Source: Flavobacteriaceae bacterium (GTDB lineage Bacteria; Bacteroidota; Bacteroidia; Flavobacteriales; Flavobacteriaceae). Taken from it: DNA of 64,000 nucleotides. Position 1 is the first letter of the stretch; every line of letters starts with the position of its first letter. A program made the position numbers and the translations under genes. Where the stretch lies: assembly GCA_013001285.1 (NCBI GenBank), contig JABDMU010000046.1:1-64000 (forward strand), read 5' to 3'. This document shows positions 17,157-25,839 of this stretch, in pieces. The notes under the pieces are model-generated. The model was given only the letters and a program-made list of their open reading frames with translations. It had not been told where the DNA came from and did no database searches.

Positions 17157-18038
17157 ATGCCCGATGCAATTTTAAATAGAGCTCAAGAAATATTAGAGAA
17201 TCCGTTAACACCTGTAAATCAGGTAGAAACTATCTCTCATGAAGATTTCAACCAACAGCACATTTTAAAAAATAAACCTGTTCTTATTACCAACATGATG
17301 GATAGTTGGAAAGCCACTGACCTTTGGTCTTTAGATTATTTTGAAAAAATTGGAAAGAACAAAGAAACATTCAGTTATCAGGGAAATATAAGACAAAATG
17401 ATACAAATTGGCAGTATGGGGAATTCATCGATTATCTTAATGAGATCAAAAATTACGAAAACTCCAAAACAAATACCTATTTAGGAAATATGTCAATTGC
17501 TGAATTGTTTCCAGAACTTATGCAACATGTTGACTTTTCTTTGCTTTCTAAAAATGTAGTTCGAAATTCAACGTCTTTGTGGATAGGCCCTCCTGGAACA
17601 ATTACCGGTTTTCATACTGACCGATTAGCGAATAACATTCTAGCCTTAATAAAAGGTCGGAAATTGGTCTTTTTAGTAAACCCGAAGGAAAATAAATACA
17701 TGCATACTAGCGATAAATATGAACCAGGGTCCAAATTAAGTCATGTTAATTTAGAGAAATTTGACACCTCCAAAACACCCTTATTTAAAAAGGCTCACGT
17801 TCAATACGCTGTAATTCATCCTGGTCAAATGTTATTCATTCCACAAAATTGGTGGCATTGCGTATATGGATTAGATATCACAATTAGTTCTAATAATTTT
17901 GCATTCAAACCATGGGACAATTTTAAAATGAAATTCTCAGAATTCACGAAGCGTAATCTTCATAAGGTTGGTCTCTATGGAACACGAGATTGTGTCTGTC
18001 ATTATTTTGATGAAAACGGAAAACGCCATAAACGTTAG
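17157..18038 (+). CDS. Cupin-like/JmjC-fold 2OG dioxygenase
   Basis: 293-residue member of the Cupin_8/FIH-type group that hydroxylates protein or small-molecule side chains with Fe(II) and 2-oxoglutarate. The metal triad is visible: H153 and D155 in GFHTDRL and H234 in QNWWHCVYG; KGRKLVFLV supplies the conserved lysine region. The motif PVLITNMMDSWKA near residue 41 is the usual domain entry. Followed after 49 bases by mutS2, which has its own promoter box. Target unknown; bacterial relatives include ribosomal protein hydroxylases but that link is not shown here. Confidence 0.87.
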   Translation: MPDAILNRAQEILENPLTPVNQVETISHEDFNQQHILKNKPVLITNMMDSWKATDLWSLDYFEKIGKNKETFSYQGNIRQNDTNWQYGEFIDYLNEIKNYENSKTNTYLGNMSIAELFPELMQHVDFSLLSKNVVRNSTSLWIGPPGTITGFHTDRLANNILALIKGRKLVFLVNPKENKYMHTSDKYEPGSKLSHVNLEKFDTSKTPLFKKAHVQYAVIHPGQMLFIPQNWWHCVYGLDITISSNNFAFKPWDNFKMKFSEFTKRNLHKVGLYGTRDCVCHYFDENGKRHKR

Positions 18039-18055
18039 ATTAGCGCATTAATAAT

Positions 18056-18063
18056 TATCTTTG
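18056..18063 (+). promoter_or_regulatory. -7 promoter box TATCTTTG upstream of mutS2
   Basis: Perfect TAnnTTTG, 24 bases before ATG 18088; no clear -33 element. Confidence 0.6.
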
Positions 18064-18087
18064 CATTTCTATTCGGACTAATTATTA

Positions 18088-20253
18088 ATGATCAAAATTC
18101 ACGAAAAATCACTTCTTGATTTAGAATTTCCAACTGTTTTGGAACAAGTTGCTCAGTATGCGATTACCGAACTTGGTCAAGCAGAAGTATTGGCGATTGA
18201 ACCCTTTTCAAATTCTGAGATCGCTATTTCAGCCTTAAAGGAACTCAATGAATATGTGGCTTCCTATGAAAATGATCATAAGATACCGAATCATGGTTTT
18301 GATGATCTTATAGAAGAAATAAAGCTATTAGGCATAGAGAATACAATACTCGAAATTGAAAGCTTCAGAAAGATCGCTGCTATTGTGAAATTGAGCAATG
18401 CCTTGATCACATTCTTCGAAAAATTTAAGGACTATTATCCAACACTATATTTACGTTCTTCAAAATTAGAGGTAAATACCTTAATTCCTAAGGAGATCGA
18501 TTTGGTTATTGACAAATACGGCGAGGTAAAAGATGACGCAAGTGAGACCTTATTCAGCATAAGAAAAGATTTAAAAGCAGTAAGATCGAAGCTTAATTCA
18601 AGTTTTACTAAAGCGCTAAGCACTTACAATACTCAAGGCTATTTAGATGATATAAAAGAATCCGTGGTCGAGAACAAGCGGGTGCTTGCTGTAAAATCCA
18701 TGTATAGGCGGAAAGTTAAAGGTGCAATTTTGGGATCGAGTAAAACGGGAAGCATTGTTTACATTGAACCTGAAACAACCTTGACTTATCAAAGGAATTT
18801 AAACAACCTTGAATATGAAGAAAGTGAAGAGCTAAAAAAAATACTTAAGGTTCTCACAGAGATTATTAGAGAATACAAACCGCTTTTGGAGGCCTATCAG
18901 CAATTTTTGATTGCCATAGATCTCATATATGCAAAAGCCAAATATGCGCATTCCATGAATGCCGTTCTTCCAATTTTATCTGATGAGAAGATCGTTGAAC
19001 TAAAGGAAGCCTATCATCCGCTCCTCTATTTAAACAATAAAAAAATTGGTGAGAAGACCTATCCACAAACCTTAGAAATGAATGCTGAAAAACGCATTAT
19101 AGTTATCTCAGGACCCAATGCTGGTGGAAAAAGTATCACTTTAAAAACTGTTGGTTTACTTCAAATTATGTTGCAAAGTGGCCTGTTAGTTCCTGTTCAT
19201 GAGCGGTCGACCATGTGCTTTTTTGATCGTATTTTAAGCGATATTGGCGACAACCAGTCTATTGAAAATCATTTAAGCACCTATAGTTACCGGCTGAAGC
19301 AGATGAATTATTTTTTAAAGAAGTGCAACCAAGAGACCCTCTTTTTAATTGATGAGTTTGGAACAGGAAGTGATCCAGAGTTAGGTGGTGCCTTAGCGGA
19401 AGCCTTCCTCGAGGTTTTTTATGAACGAAAGGCCTTCGGTATAATTACAACTCATTATGCGAATTTAAAAATGCTGGCTAATGAGCAACCATTTATGCAA
19501 AATGCAAATATGCTCTTTGATGAGCGCTCACTTCAACCCATATACAAATTGGTTTTAGGTCAGGCAGGAAGTTCTTTTACCTTTGAAGTCGCTCAAAAAA
19601 ACGGCATTCCTTTCAATCTCATCAATAAAGCAAAAAAGAAAATTGAACGCGGCAAAGTGAGGTTCGACAAAACCATAGCTAAACTTCAGAAGGAACGCAG
19701 CAAACTAGAGCGTACCGAACGCTCATTAAAGGTGAATGAACAGAAGAAACTAGCTGAAACTGATAAATTGGAAGAGGTGAATGCTAGAATCCAGAAGAAA
19801 TTAGAAAATTATCAGGAATTATATGATAGTAACCAGCGTCTGATCTATCTGGGTCAAAAAGTAAATACATTGGCAGAGCGATATATGGACAATCACAAAA
19901 AACGCGAGTTAATGGCCGAGCTCTTTAAATTGGTACAGATCGAAAATTCAAAACGTAAAAAACTGTCAGCTAGTCAAAAGAAAAAAAAGAAAATTGAAGA
20001 GACTCAAATAAATCGAGAGGTTAAGAAAAAGGTTGCTGTTATTCGGAAAAAGAAAAAAATTGAAAAGCAGAAACAAGTAGAGAAGCCTAAACCAAGACCA
20101 AAATTAAAAATTGGAGATCGTGTGCGATTGGAAGACGGTCGCGCTGTTGGAAGCATTGACAGAATTGAAAAAAATAAAGCTGTTGTAAACTATGGGATGT
20201 TTACGACTAATGTAGATATAGATCAATTAGAACTTGTAGAAGCCGTAAAATGA
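18088..20253 (+). CDS. mutS2: MutS2 family DNA-binding ATPase lacking the Smr domain
   Basis: 721 residues. MutS2 acts on branched DNA or collided ribosomes rather than mismatches. The MutS clamp/core occupies about 1-320; Walker A GPNAGGKS is at 342-349 and Walker B/signature FLIDEFGTGSDPELGGALAEA near 430-450. A long charged coiled coil (about 520-680, rich in Lys and Glu) precedes a small KOW/SH3-like module (LKIGDRVRLEDGRAVGSI). The chain then stops, while classical MutS2 ends in an Smr nuclease domain. The stop overlaps the next gene by ATGA. ATG preceded by a strong promoter box. Confidence 0.93.
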   Translation: MIKIHEKSLLDLEFPTVLEQVAQYAITELGQAEVLAIEPFSNSEIAISALKELNEYVASYENDHKIPNHGFDDLIEEIKLLGIENTILEIESFRKIAAIVKLSNALITFFEKFKDYYPTLYLRSSKLEVNTLIPKEIDLVIDKYGEVKDDASETLFSIRKDLKAVRSKLNSSFTKALSTYNTQGYLDDIKESVVENKRVLAVKSMYRRKVKGAILGSSKTGSIVYIEPETTLTYQRNLNNLEYEESEELKKILKVLTEIIREYKPLLEAYQQFLIAIDLIYAKAKYAHSMNAVLPILSDEKIVELKEAYHPLLYLNNKKIGEKTYPQTLEMNAEKRIIVISGPNAGGKSITLKTVGLLQIMLQSGLLVPVHERSTMCFFDRILSDIGDNQSIENHLSTYSYRLKQMNYFLKKCNQETLFLIDEFGTGSDPELGGALAEAFLEVFYERKAFGIITTHYANLKMLANEQPFMQNANMLFDERSLQPIYKLVLGQAGSSFTFEVAQKNGIPFNLINKAKKKIERGKVRFDKTIAKLQKERSKLERTERSLKVNEQKKLAETDKLEEVNARIQKKLENYQELYDSNQRLIYLGQKVNTLAERYMDNHKKRELMAELFKLVQIENSKRKKLSASQKKKKKIEETQINREVKKKVAVIRKKKKIEKQKQVEKPKPRPKLKIGDRVRLEDGRAVGSIDRIEKNKAVVNYGMFTTNVDIDQLELVEAVK

Positions 20254-20666
20254 ATCTTGTTCCCGAACATAATAAAATAATACTTTTTGATGGCGTTTGT
20301 AATCTCTGCAATAGCTCTGTTCAATATGTCATAAAAAAAGACAAGAAGGATCTGTTTTTATTTGCGCCGTTGCAATCAGATTTCGCAAAAGAACTAATGG
20401 TCTTTTACAATATTGATGCTATAAAAATAGACTCCATATTGTTATATGAACCTAAAAAAGGGATTTCTATGAAGTCAACGGCAATACTAAAGATCTCAAA
20501 ATCTCTTGGTTTTCCGACAAATTTATTGACCCTGTTCTTTATAATACCGCCTTTTATTAGAAATTGGGTATATGACTTCATAGCTAGGAATCGCTATAAA
20601 TGGTATGGTAGAAAAACATCTTGTATGGTGCCAACCCCTGAATTACAGGCGAAATTTTTGCATTAA
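20250..20666 (+). CDS. DCC family thiol-disulfide oxidoreductase-like protein (DUF393)
   Basis: 138 residues with the family hallmark DGVCNLCNSSV (D-x-x-C-x-x-C) at about residues 14-24, followed by KKDKKDLFLFAPLQS and a helical C-terminal half with RNRYKWYG. Family members are predicted thiol-disulfide enzymes; none is well characterised. Translationally coupled to mutS2 by a 4-base overlap and followed directly by a terminator. Confidence 0.9.
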   Translation: MNLVPEHNKIILFDGVCNLCNSSVQYVIKKDKKDLFLFAPLQSDFAKELMVFYNIDAIKIDSILLYEPKKGISMKSTAILKISKSLGFPTNLLTLFFIIPPFIRNWVYDFIARNRYKWYGRKTSCMVPTPELQAKFLH

Positions 20667-20702
20667 AAAAACCTTGATCTTAGCGAAACAAGGTTTTTTT
20701 TA
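20664..20702 (+). terminator. Terminator of the mutS2 operon
   Basis: Arms AAAAAAACCTTG and CAAGGTTTTTTT around a 13-base loop, ending in T8. Confidence 0.88.
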
Positions 20703-20705
20703 CAT

Positions 20706-21114
20706 TTAACAACTAACGAAAAAACTAAATGTATTTTGATAGCACATTTATTTTATCAAAGTAAATATAGATAAGCCTTTCACGAAACGATAATATCATC
20801 GGTAAAGGACCTTTTTTTTTGATGAATACTAATTAAGGTTTGATTTTATCGGTTAACGACCTATTCCTAGTTAAAAATAGACGTTCCCTCATTCAAAGTT
20901 ATGATACACTCAATTCACATTTTTTGTGCTCAAAAGTTATTATAGATTAGCTCAAAGATTGAAGTAGTTTATAAGCCTTAAAGCACAGTCACATTGATTT
21001 TTGCCTTGCTTCTGTTAGTGGGGAACATCAAAAATCATCAATAGAATTATGTCTAAAATAATATTGATTTTCAGAAAGTTGAACCTGATAGATGTAAAAA
21101 CTTGCTTTAAGGCT
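20706..21114. other. Non-coding gap between convergent genes, with repeats
   Basis: About 410 bases without a credible gene on either strand, unusually long for converging genes in this window. It contains a direct repeat pair and a 13-bp inverted repeat, listed separately. Confidence 0.55.
20798..20862. repeat. Near-identical 15-bp direct repeats, 50 bp apart
   Basis: ATCGGTAAAGGACCT at 20798 and ATCGGTTAACGACCT at 20848 agree at 13 of 15 positions. Confidence 0.5.
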
Positions 21115-21115
21115 T
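20973..21115. repeat. 143-bp segment bounded by perfect 13-bp inverted repeats
   Basis: AAGCCTTAAAGCA at 20973-20985 is the exact reverse complement of TGCTTTAAGGCTT at 21103-21115. Inside it, GATTTTTG (20996) and CAAAAATC (21029) form a second inverted pair. The right end touches the stop codon of the metallopeptidase gene. No target-site duplication is obvious. Confidence 0.6.
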
Positions 21116-22275
21116 TATTTTAAGCTTTTTAAGATAAAATCTAAGTTCGTGTTCGAGTTATTATTGGTAAGAAAAGAATCTGTGAAAAATTTTGAGGTGT
21201 TAGCCAAACCAAGCTTCTGCATTTTTTTAACCACATCAACATATTCAATCGCCATTTTGCCTGTAAGTAAAATATCGAGATCGCCGCCCTTTTGAGCATA
21301 AGAGTAAATGGTTCTTAATCCTGACAGATACAAATGATCCTTTGTAAATCCACCACCACGATGAACACGTTGTGTTATGGCATAGGCCTTATCTCGATTT
21401 AATTTATATTGATTGAATAATTGATCAAACGTTGCGCTAAACGAATAGCCTTTCGCAAGACTGTCGACAGCGATCACACGATACGCCAATTCCTGTAAAC
21501 GGGTTAAGGTCAGACATCCCGACATATATTCTGAATAAACAGCCACCCCTTCTTGAGTTTCAACATTATTTGGAATGCCATTGGAAAAAATCTTTAAAGG
21601 CTGATCTAAGGCGTTAAAGGAGGTTACCATATGAACACCAATCTCATGATTGGTAAGTACTTTTAATTGATTCTTGCTAAATTTATGATTCTTTCTTAGC
21701 ACCAAGGTTTGTGTATTATTTCGAACCATTGCAGCCGCCGCAATATTATTTGAAAAAATCATTTTATAGTCAAAATCATATCGCTTAGAATAGTCCTCGA
21801 AATAAGCTTTAGCATCGTTGACGTCATACAAAGGAAGCATGTCCTCATCAAACTCTGAATCATCAAATCTTAATATAAACTTGGCGTTCTCAATATCTTT
21901 CTCAGTTGGTGTTCCAAAGCTCTTTAAGCTATTGTAATAGAATTTTTTCCCTTTACCAATGGTTTCAATACATTCAATTAAGCTTGAATGGTCGTATATG
22001 ATATCTTCATAAAGTTGACGAATATCTTCATCTTGAATGCGTTCTAGGCGCTGTGAAAAGAATAAGCGATGTAATTTATAGCCGTTAAACTTAATTTTTG
22101 GGTATCTAAAATTGGGCTCGTAATTGTATTTAGACGAATAGAACTGCTTTTTTTCTTGTTCAATATTTAGTGGATTCACATAGTTCAGCAATTCAATTTT
22201 CTGCACCAACCTGTTTAAATTAGCATCAATATCGAATAGATCTCGATGCTTTGCTATAATGTCTTCTTTAATCAT
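21115..22275 (-). CDS. QEGLA-motif zinc metallopeptidase-like protein (DUF1704)
   Basis: 386 residues of the flavohemoglobin-expression-modulating QEGLA family, related to eukaryotic MATCAP carboxypeptidases. The metal motif is N-H210-E211-x3-H215 (NHEIGVH), and E242 lies in ETQEGVAVYSE; note QEGVA in place of QEGLA. The N-terminal 170 residues are helical with no known domain. No signal peptide, so cytoplasmic. Its ATG shares one base with the stop of the amidohydrolase gene (TAATG), making it the last gene of the ATP-grasp cluster. Substrate unknown. Confidence 0.9.
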   Translation of the reverse strand: MIKEDIIAKHRDLFDIDANLNRLVQKIELLNYVNPLNIEQEKKQFYSSKYNYEPNFRYPKIKFNGYKLHRLFFSQRLERIQDEDIRQLYEDIIYDHSSLIECIETIGKGKKFYYNSLKSFGTPTEKDIENAKFILRFDDSEFDEDMLPLYDVNDAKAYFEDYSKRYDFDYKMIFSNNIAAAAMVRNNTQTLVLRKNHKFSKNQLKVLTNHEIGVHMVTSFNALDQPLKIFSNGIPNNVETQEGVAVYSEYMSGCLTLTRLQELAYRVIAVDSLAKGYSFSATFDQLFNQYKLNRDKAYAITQRVHRGGGFTKDHLYLSGLRTIYSYAQKGGDLDILLTGKMAIEYVDVVKKMQKLGLANTSKFFTDSFLTNNNSNTNLDFILKSLK

Positions 22276-23105
22276 TAAGTACTATGTGTTTTGTAAAAAT
22301 TTGAAGCATGAGCTTTTAATCTCACTTTTAATTCTTGTTCAACTGCAGCCACCACTTCTGGATAAATTGTTCTCGTATGTTCATCACAATAAACCTTTGC
22401 AATTTCTGTTGCCAAAACTAAGGTATTTTTAAAGTTATTTGTAATGAATTTCAAGAAATATCCATTACCGTAAAATGTATTGTTAATAAGACTTGTCGAT
22501 TTAATATTATTTGGCAGTTTTATTTCTGAAAGCGATTGTCGCCAAAGTTCAATATCATTACCGAAACGTTCATTATCAACATTGCTTGTTCCTAGATTCC
22601 AAGTTGGAACTTCTCTATCCCAACGCTTCCAATTGTAACTGTGCATGTCATATACAATACAACTATTAAATTTGCTTTCGATCTTCTGAATTAACGCATG
22701 AACGACCTTATAAAAATTACTATGTTTTTCAAAACTTCTTGATTTCATAGATTCAGGTAAAGGTGTTTTCCATAATTGCTTTCCCCAGGCTGTTTCAAAA
22801 ACGGCTTCTTCTGGAGGTCTGTTAAGATCATATTCAAAGCGAGAATCACAACCTGCAATGACTATTGGATGTGAAGCGATCATGTTTTTTGTTTCCGGAT
22901 CTTCTTCATACCAGCGATCATATCCCGAATGCAAACAATTGTCCCATAATTCTTTCCTAAATTGATGTCCATCATGCACGGCGCCGCATACATATGGCAC
23001 ATAGGAGTCTATTTTAAGGGTAAATGAATAATCGGATGCAACGGCATGAAAAGTCTTTTCTGCTTCAATGTTAGCGATAATTGAATCTACCGAAAGCTTG
23101 ATCAT
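22275..23105 (-). CDS. N-formylglutamate amidohydrolase family protein
   Basis: 276 residues. Conserved blocks of the family: VCGAVHDGHQF near the N-terminus, CDSRFEYDLNR in the middle and IVYDMHSYNWKRW, containing candidate metal-binding His and Asp residues. Family members hydrolyse N-formylglutamate or related amide bonds with a metal. No histidine-degradation (hut) genes accompany it, so the classical role is unlikely; it is wedged between a small helical protein and the metallopeptidase, with zero-gap junctions. Confidence 0.87.
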   Translation of the reverse strand: MIKLSVDSIIANIEAEKTFHAVASDYSFTLKIDSYVPYVCGAVHDGHQFRKELWDNCLHSGYDRWYEEDPETKNMIASHPIVIAGCDSRFEYDLNRPPEEAVFETAWGKQLWKTPLPESMKSRSFEKHSNFYKVVHALIQKIESKFNSCIVYDMHSYNWKRWDREVPTWNLGTSNVDNERFGNDIELWRQSLSEIKLPNNIKSTSLINNTFYGNGYFLKFITNNFKNTLVLATEIAKVYCDEHTRTIYPEVVAAVEQELKVRLKAHASNFYKTHST

Positions 23106-23435
23106 TTAACTTAGAACTTTAGTTAAATACATAAACATATTTTGCTCTAAATTATCATACTCTCCATCTGAATAAAACAAAACCTTGATGTCAATAAACA
23201 AACTTTCAAGGTCTTCTTTCGAATAATCGTGGCGCTCTAAAGCTTCTTGAATTTTTTTAATGCTTTGATAATCATTGTCATTATCAAATTCCTCATGGAT
23301 CTCAGAAAACGTTTGCATGTCTACTTTAGAAATAATGACATTACGTTCTTCATTAGACTCTTTAAAATTTGAGTTGGCTGCAAATAATAAAATATAGGCG
23401 ATCAGCTCTTCTCTAGACCAAATCGAATCTTCCAT
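23106..23435 (-). CDS. Small acidic helical protein, possibly TerB-like
   Basis: 109 residues, strongly acidic and predicted all-helical, with LLFAANSNFKESNEERNVI at the start and IDIKVLFYSDGEYDNLEQN near the end. Two acidic segments after helices recall the TerB fold, but the similarity is only by eye. No signal or membrane segment. Its stop abuts the amidohydrolase start and it begins 2 bases after the ATP-grasp stop, so it is a full member of the cluster. Confidence 0.8.
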   Translation of the reverse strand: MEDSIWSREELIAYILLFAANSNFKESNEERNVIISKVDMQTFSEIHEEFDNDNDYQSIKKIQEALERHDYSKEDLESLFIDIKVLFYSDGEYDNLEQNMFMYLTKVLS

Positions 23436-23437
23436 AG

Positions 23438-24475
23438 TTATGCTTCTTCTACAGTTTTACGAAGTTTTACTCTGCGATCGAAGGCTTGGAGCTTATCTTG
23501 AACCTTGCTTTCTACAAAATCGATCACTTTTTCTTCCACCTTAACTTTAGGTTTATACACCTTATTTATATAAGTAATACCACCAGGTGACATGACATTT
23601 ACTTCTACCAATTTCCCACCAATCACATCAATACCAACAAAATATAGCCCATCATTTACTAATTTTGGTCCTATTTGTTTACATAATGCTTTCTCTTCCT
23701 TAGTCAATACGTGACGCTGCACACTCCCGCCAGCAGATACATTTGACCTATGGTCATTAGTTCCGGGAACGCGCTTCATAGCACCAACCGGCTCACCATT
23801 TAACAATAAAATACGAACGTCTCCTTGGTCGGCACCTTCAATATAATCTTGAAGAATGACATAATTTGAACTACCATCTGGATTAGTAATATAAAAGTCG
23901 AGTAACGAATTAATATTGCCCATTGCCGATTTCTCTATAAGAATAACACCAGAACCCCCAAAACCATTAAGCGGTTTAAGAATCATTTTATCTGATTTTG
24001 ATTCTCTAATTTGTTCCACCAGATATTCTTTGTTTTTTGATACATGTGTTAATGGAATAATATTGCTATGATTATCACCAAAAGCTGCGGTATATAATTT
24101 ATTATTCGCTTCTCTCATTCCTCGTAAGGAATTAACGATGAAAACATCATCTTTTACAGAATCTAGAAAATTCAACATGATAGGATCAAGCGGAGGATTT
24201 GCTCTAAAGAAAACAACATCAAAGCCCGCCAAAGGTAACATCTCTTCTCTTAAAACAGCTTTGTTATAAAAAGCTTTTAAAGTTTTAGGTATCTTATCCA
24301 TACGCGTAACAACTGTAACAAAAGCACAGGTCACGCTGTCTCTAATTGTTAGGTTTGAAGGCGAACACATAGCCACACCGTGACCGCGTTTCACACATTC
24401 TTTAATTAATGCTAAACTTGTATCATTTTCAGCATCGATCTGTTCCCAAGGATACATGATAAAGCAAATATTCAT
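23438..24475 (-). CDS. ATP-grasp ligase, glutathione-synthetase-like
   Basis: 345 residues with the layout of prokaryotic glutathione synthetase: a pre-ATP-grasp half (about 1-130, FRANPPLDPIMLNFL) and an ATP-grasp half with LKPLNGFGGSGVILI (nucleotide loop), VILQDYIEGADQGDVRILL, KRVPGTNDHRSNVSAGGS and the metal-binding FVGIDVIGGKLVEVNVMSP. It would join a carboxylate to an amine with ATP. The presence of bshA in the window, and no gshA, argues against simple glutathione synthesis. First gene of the four-gene cluster, 36 bases after the symporter stop. Confidence 0.88.
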   Translation of the reverse strand: MNICFIMYPWEQIDAENDTSLALIKECVKRGHGVAMCSPSNLTIRDSVTCAFVTVVTRMDKIPKTLKAFYNKAVLREEMLPLAGFDVVFFRANPPLDPIMLNFLDSVKDDVFIVNSLRGMREANNKLYTAAFGDNHSNIIPLTHVSKNKEYLVEQIRESKSDKMILKPLNGFGGSGVILIEKSAMGNINSLLDFYITNPDGSSNYVILQDYIEGADQGDVRILLLNGEPVGAMKRVPGTNDHRSNVSAGGSVQRHVLTKEEKALCKQIGPKLVNDGLYFVGIDVIGGKLVEVNVMSPGGITYINKVYKPKVKVEEKVIDFVESKVQDKLQAFDRRVKLRKTVEEA

Positions 24476-24511
24476 AGCAATTGATTTTTATGTTAACTAA
24501 AATTAGAAAAT

Positions 24512-25837
24512 TTATTTTACTTCTTCGTAGTGGTCGTCCCAGTTTTTAATTTTTGGCTCACCAAGTTTACCTACTGATTTTGCAACCAGCATAGAAACTG
24601 TTGCGTCTCCAGTCACGTTTACAACTGTTCTACACATATCTAATGGTCTATCTACTGCAAAGATCAATGCTAACCCAATTGGAAGCAGATCTGAAGGTAA
24701 TCCAACCGATTCTAAAACAATAACCAGCATGACCATTCCAGCTCCCGGAACTGCCGCGCTACCAATAGAGGCCAGAAGTGCAGTTAAAACAATGGTCAAT
24801 TGATCACCTATTGTGAGATCCAATCCTAATGCCTGAAAGATAAACACAGCAGCAACAGCTTGATATAAGCTAGTACCATCCATATTAATGGTCGCACCAA
24901 CCGGTAAAACAAAACTTGACACCTCTTTATCTACTCCAATATGTTCTTCCACACGCTCCATGGTCACCGGCAAGGTTGCCGCACTACTACTCGTAGAAAA
25001 TGCCAATAATTGTGCTGGGCTTATTTCCTTTAAAAACCAAAACGGATTCTTCCTAACTATAGTTCCAACAAAGGTTGAGTAAACTACGATCATTAAGGCA
25101 AGTCCTAGCAATACTACGCCTGCATATTGAACCAATGCCATCAAAATATCTGGATCATCTGATGAAACGACAACACTTGCTAGTAATGCAAATACTGCAT
25201 ATGGCGCTGATAACATGATCAAATCCACCATTTTTAAAACGACATCGTTTAAGGAATCAAATAAATCTTTTAAAGGTTTAGCCCTTTTTTCACCAATTAG
25301 CAACATGGATATCCCTAAAAATATGGCAAAAAAGATCACCTGAAGCATCAGTTTGTTATTGCTCAATGCTTGAAAAGCATTATCTGGCACCATATCTTCT
25401 AAAAATTGAAGTGGTCCACTATCCTTCTGCCTACTTGCTTCAGCAATTTTGTCCTGAACACTGCTATCTGAAGCATAGGTTGTCGTTAATTTTGAAATGG
25501 TTTCTTCCGAAACACCACCACCAGGCTCGAATATATTCACAAGCACTAAGCCAATAGTTATGGCAATCACTGTTGTAATGATATAAATGACAATTGTCCG
25601 CAATCCAATATCTCTAAATTTCGAAATATCCTTCAAATCTGAAATCCCTTTGATCAATGATGCCAGAATCAGTGGAATGGCAATTAGCTTCAAAAGCTTC
25701 ACAAATATAGACCCAAGTGGTTTTATCCAATCTGAAACAAAATCCTTTCCACCGTCAACAGAAAGCATAATGAACCCAAATACCAATCCGAGTAACATCC
25801 CAATTAATATTTGCCAGTGTAACGCTATTTTTTTCAT
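24512..25837 (-). CDS. Dicarboxylate/amino acid:cation symporter (DAACS, GltP/GltT-like)
   Basis: 441-residue inner-membrane importer of glutamate, aspartate or C4-dicarboxylates driven by Na+ or H+. Family signatures are present: the serine-rich re-entrant loop LLAFSTSSSAATLP at about 275 and the cation-site motif GATINMDGTSLY at about 310-322; CRTVVNVTGDA closes the substrate site. The start lies two bases after the aroC stop, so the two are co-transcribed, although no metabolic link is obvious. The ATP-grasp gene follows 36 bases later. Confidence 0.93.
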   Translation of the reverse strand: MKKIALHWQILIGMLLGLVFGFIMLSVDGGKDFVSDWIKPLGSIFVKLLKLIAIPLILASLIKGISDLKDISKFRDIGLRTIVIYIITTVIAITIGLVLVNIFEPGGGVSEETISKLTTTYASDSSVQDKIAEASRQKDSGPLQFLEDMVPDNAFQALSNNKLMLQVIFFAIFLGISMLLIGEKRAKPLKDLFDSLNDVVLKMVDLIMLSAPYAVFALLASVVVSSDDPDILMALVQYAGVVLLGLALMIVVYSTFVGTIVRKNPFWFLKEISPAQLLAFSTSSSAATLPVTMERVEEHIGVDKEVSSFVLPVGATINMDGTSLYQAVAAVFIFQALGLDLTIGDQLTIVLTALLASIGSAAVPGAGMVMLVIVLESVGLPSDLLPIGLALIFAVDRPLDMCRTVVNVTGDATVSMLVAKSVGKLGEPKIKNWDDHYEEVK

Positions 25838-25839
25838 AT

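Noticed and set aside
22275-23105. Histidine utilisation role of the N-formylglutamate amidohydrolase
   Set aside because: No hutH, hutU or hutI genes in the window and tight linkage to ATP-grasp and peptidase genes instead.
23438-24475. Plain glutathione synthetase for glutathione production
   Set aside because: No gshA in sight, bshA points to bacillithiol, and the gene is coupled to hydrolases unrelated to glutathione synthesis. Not excluded, only disfavoured.
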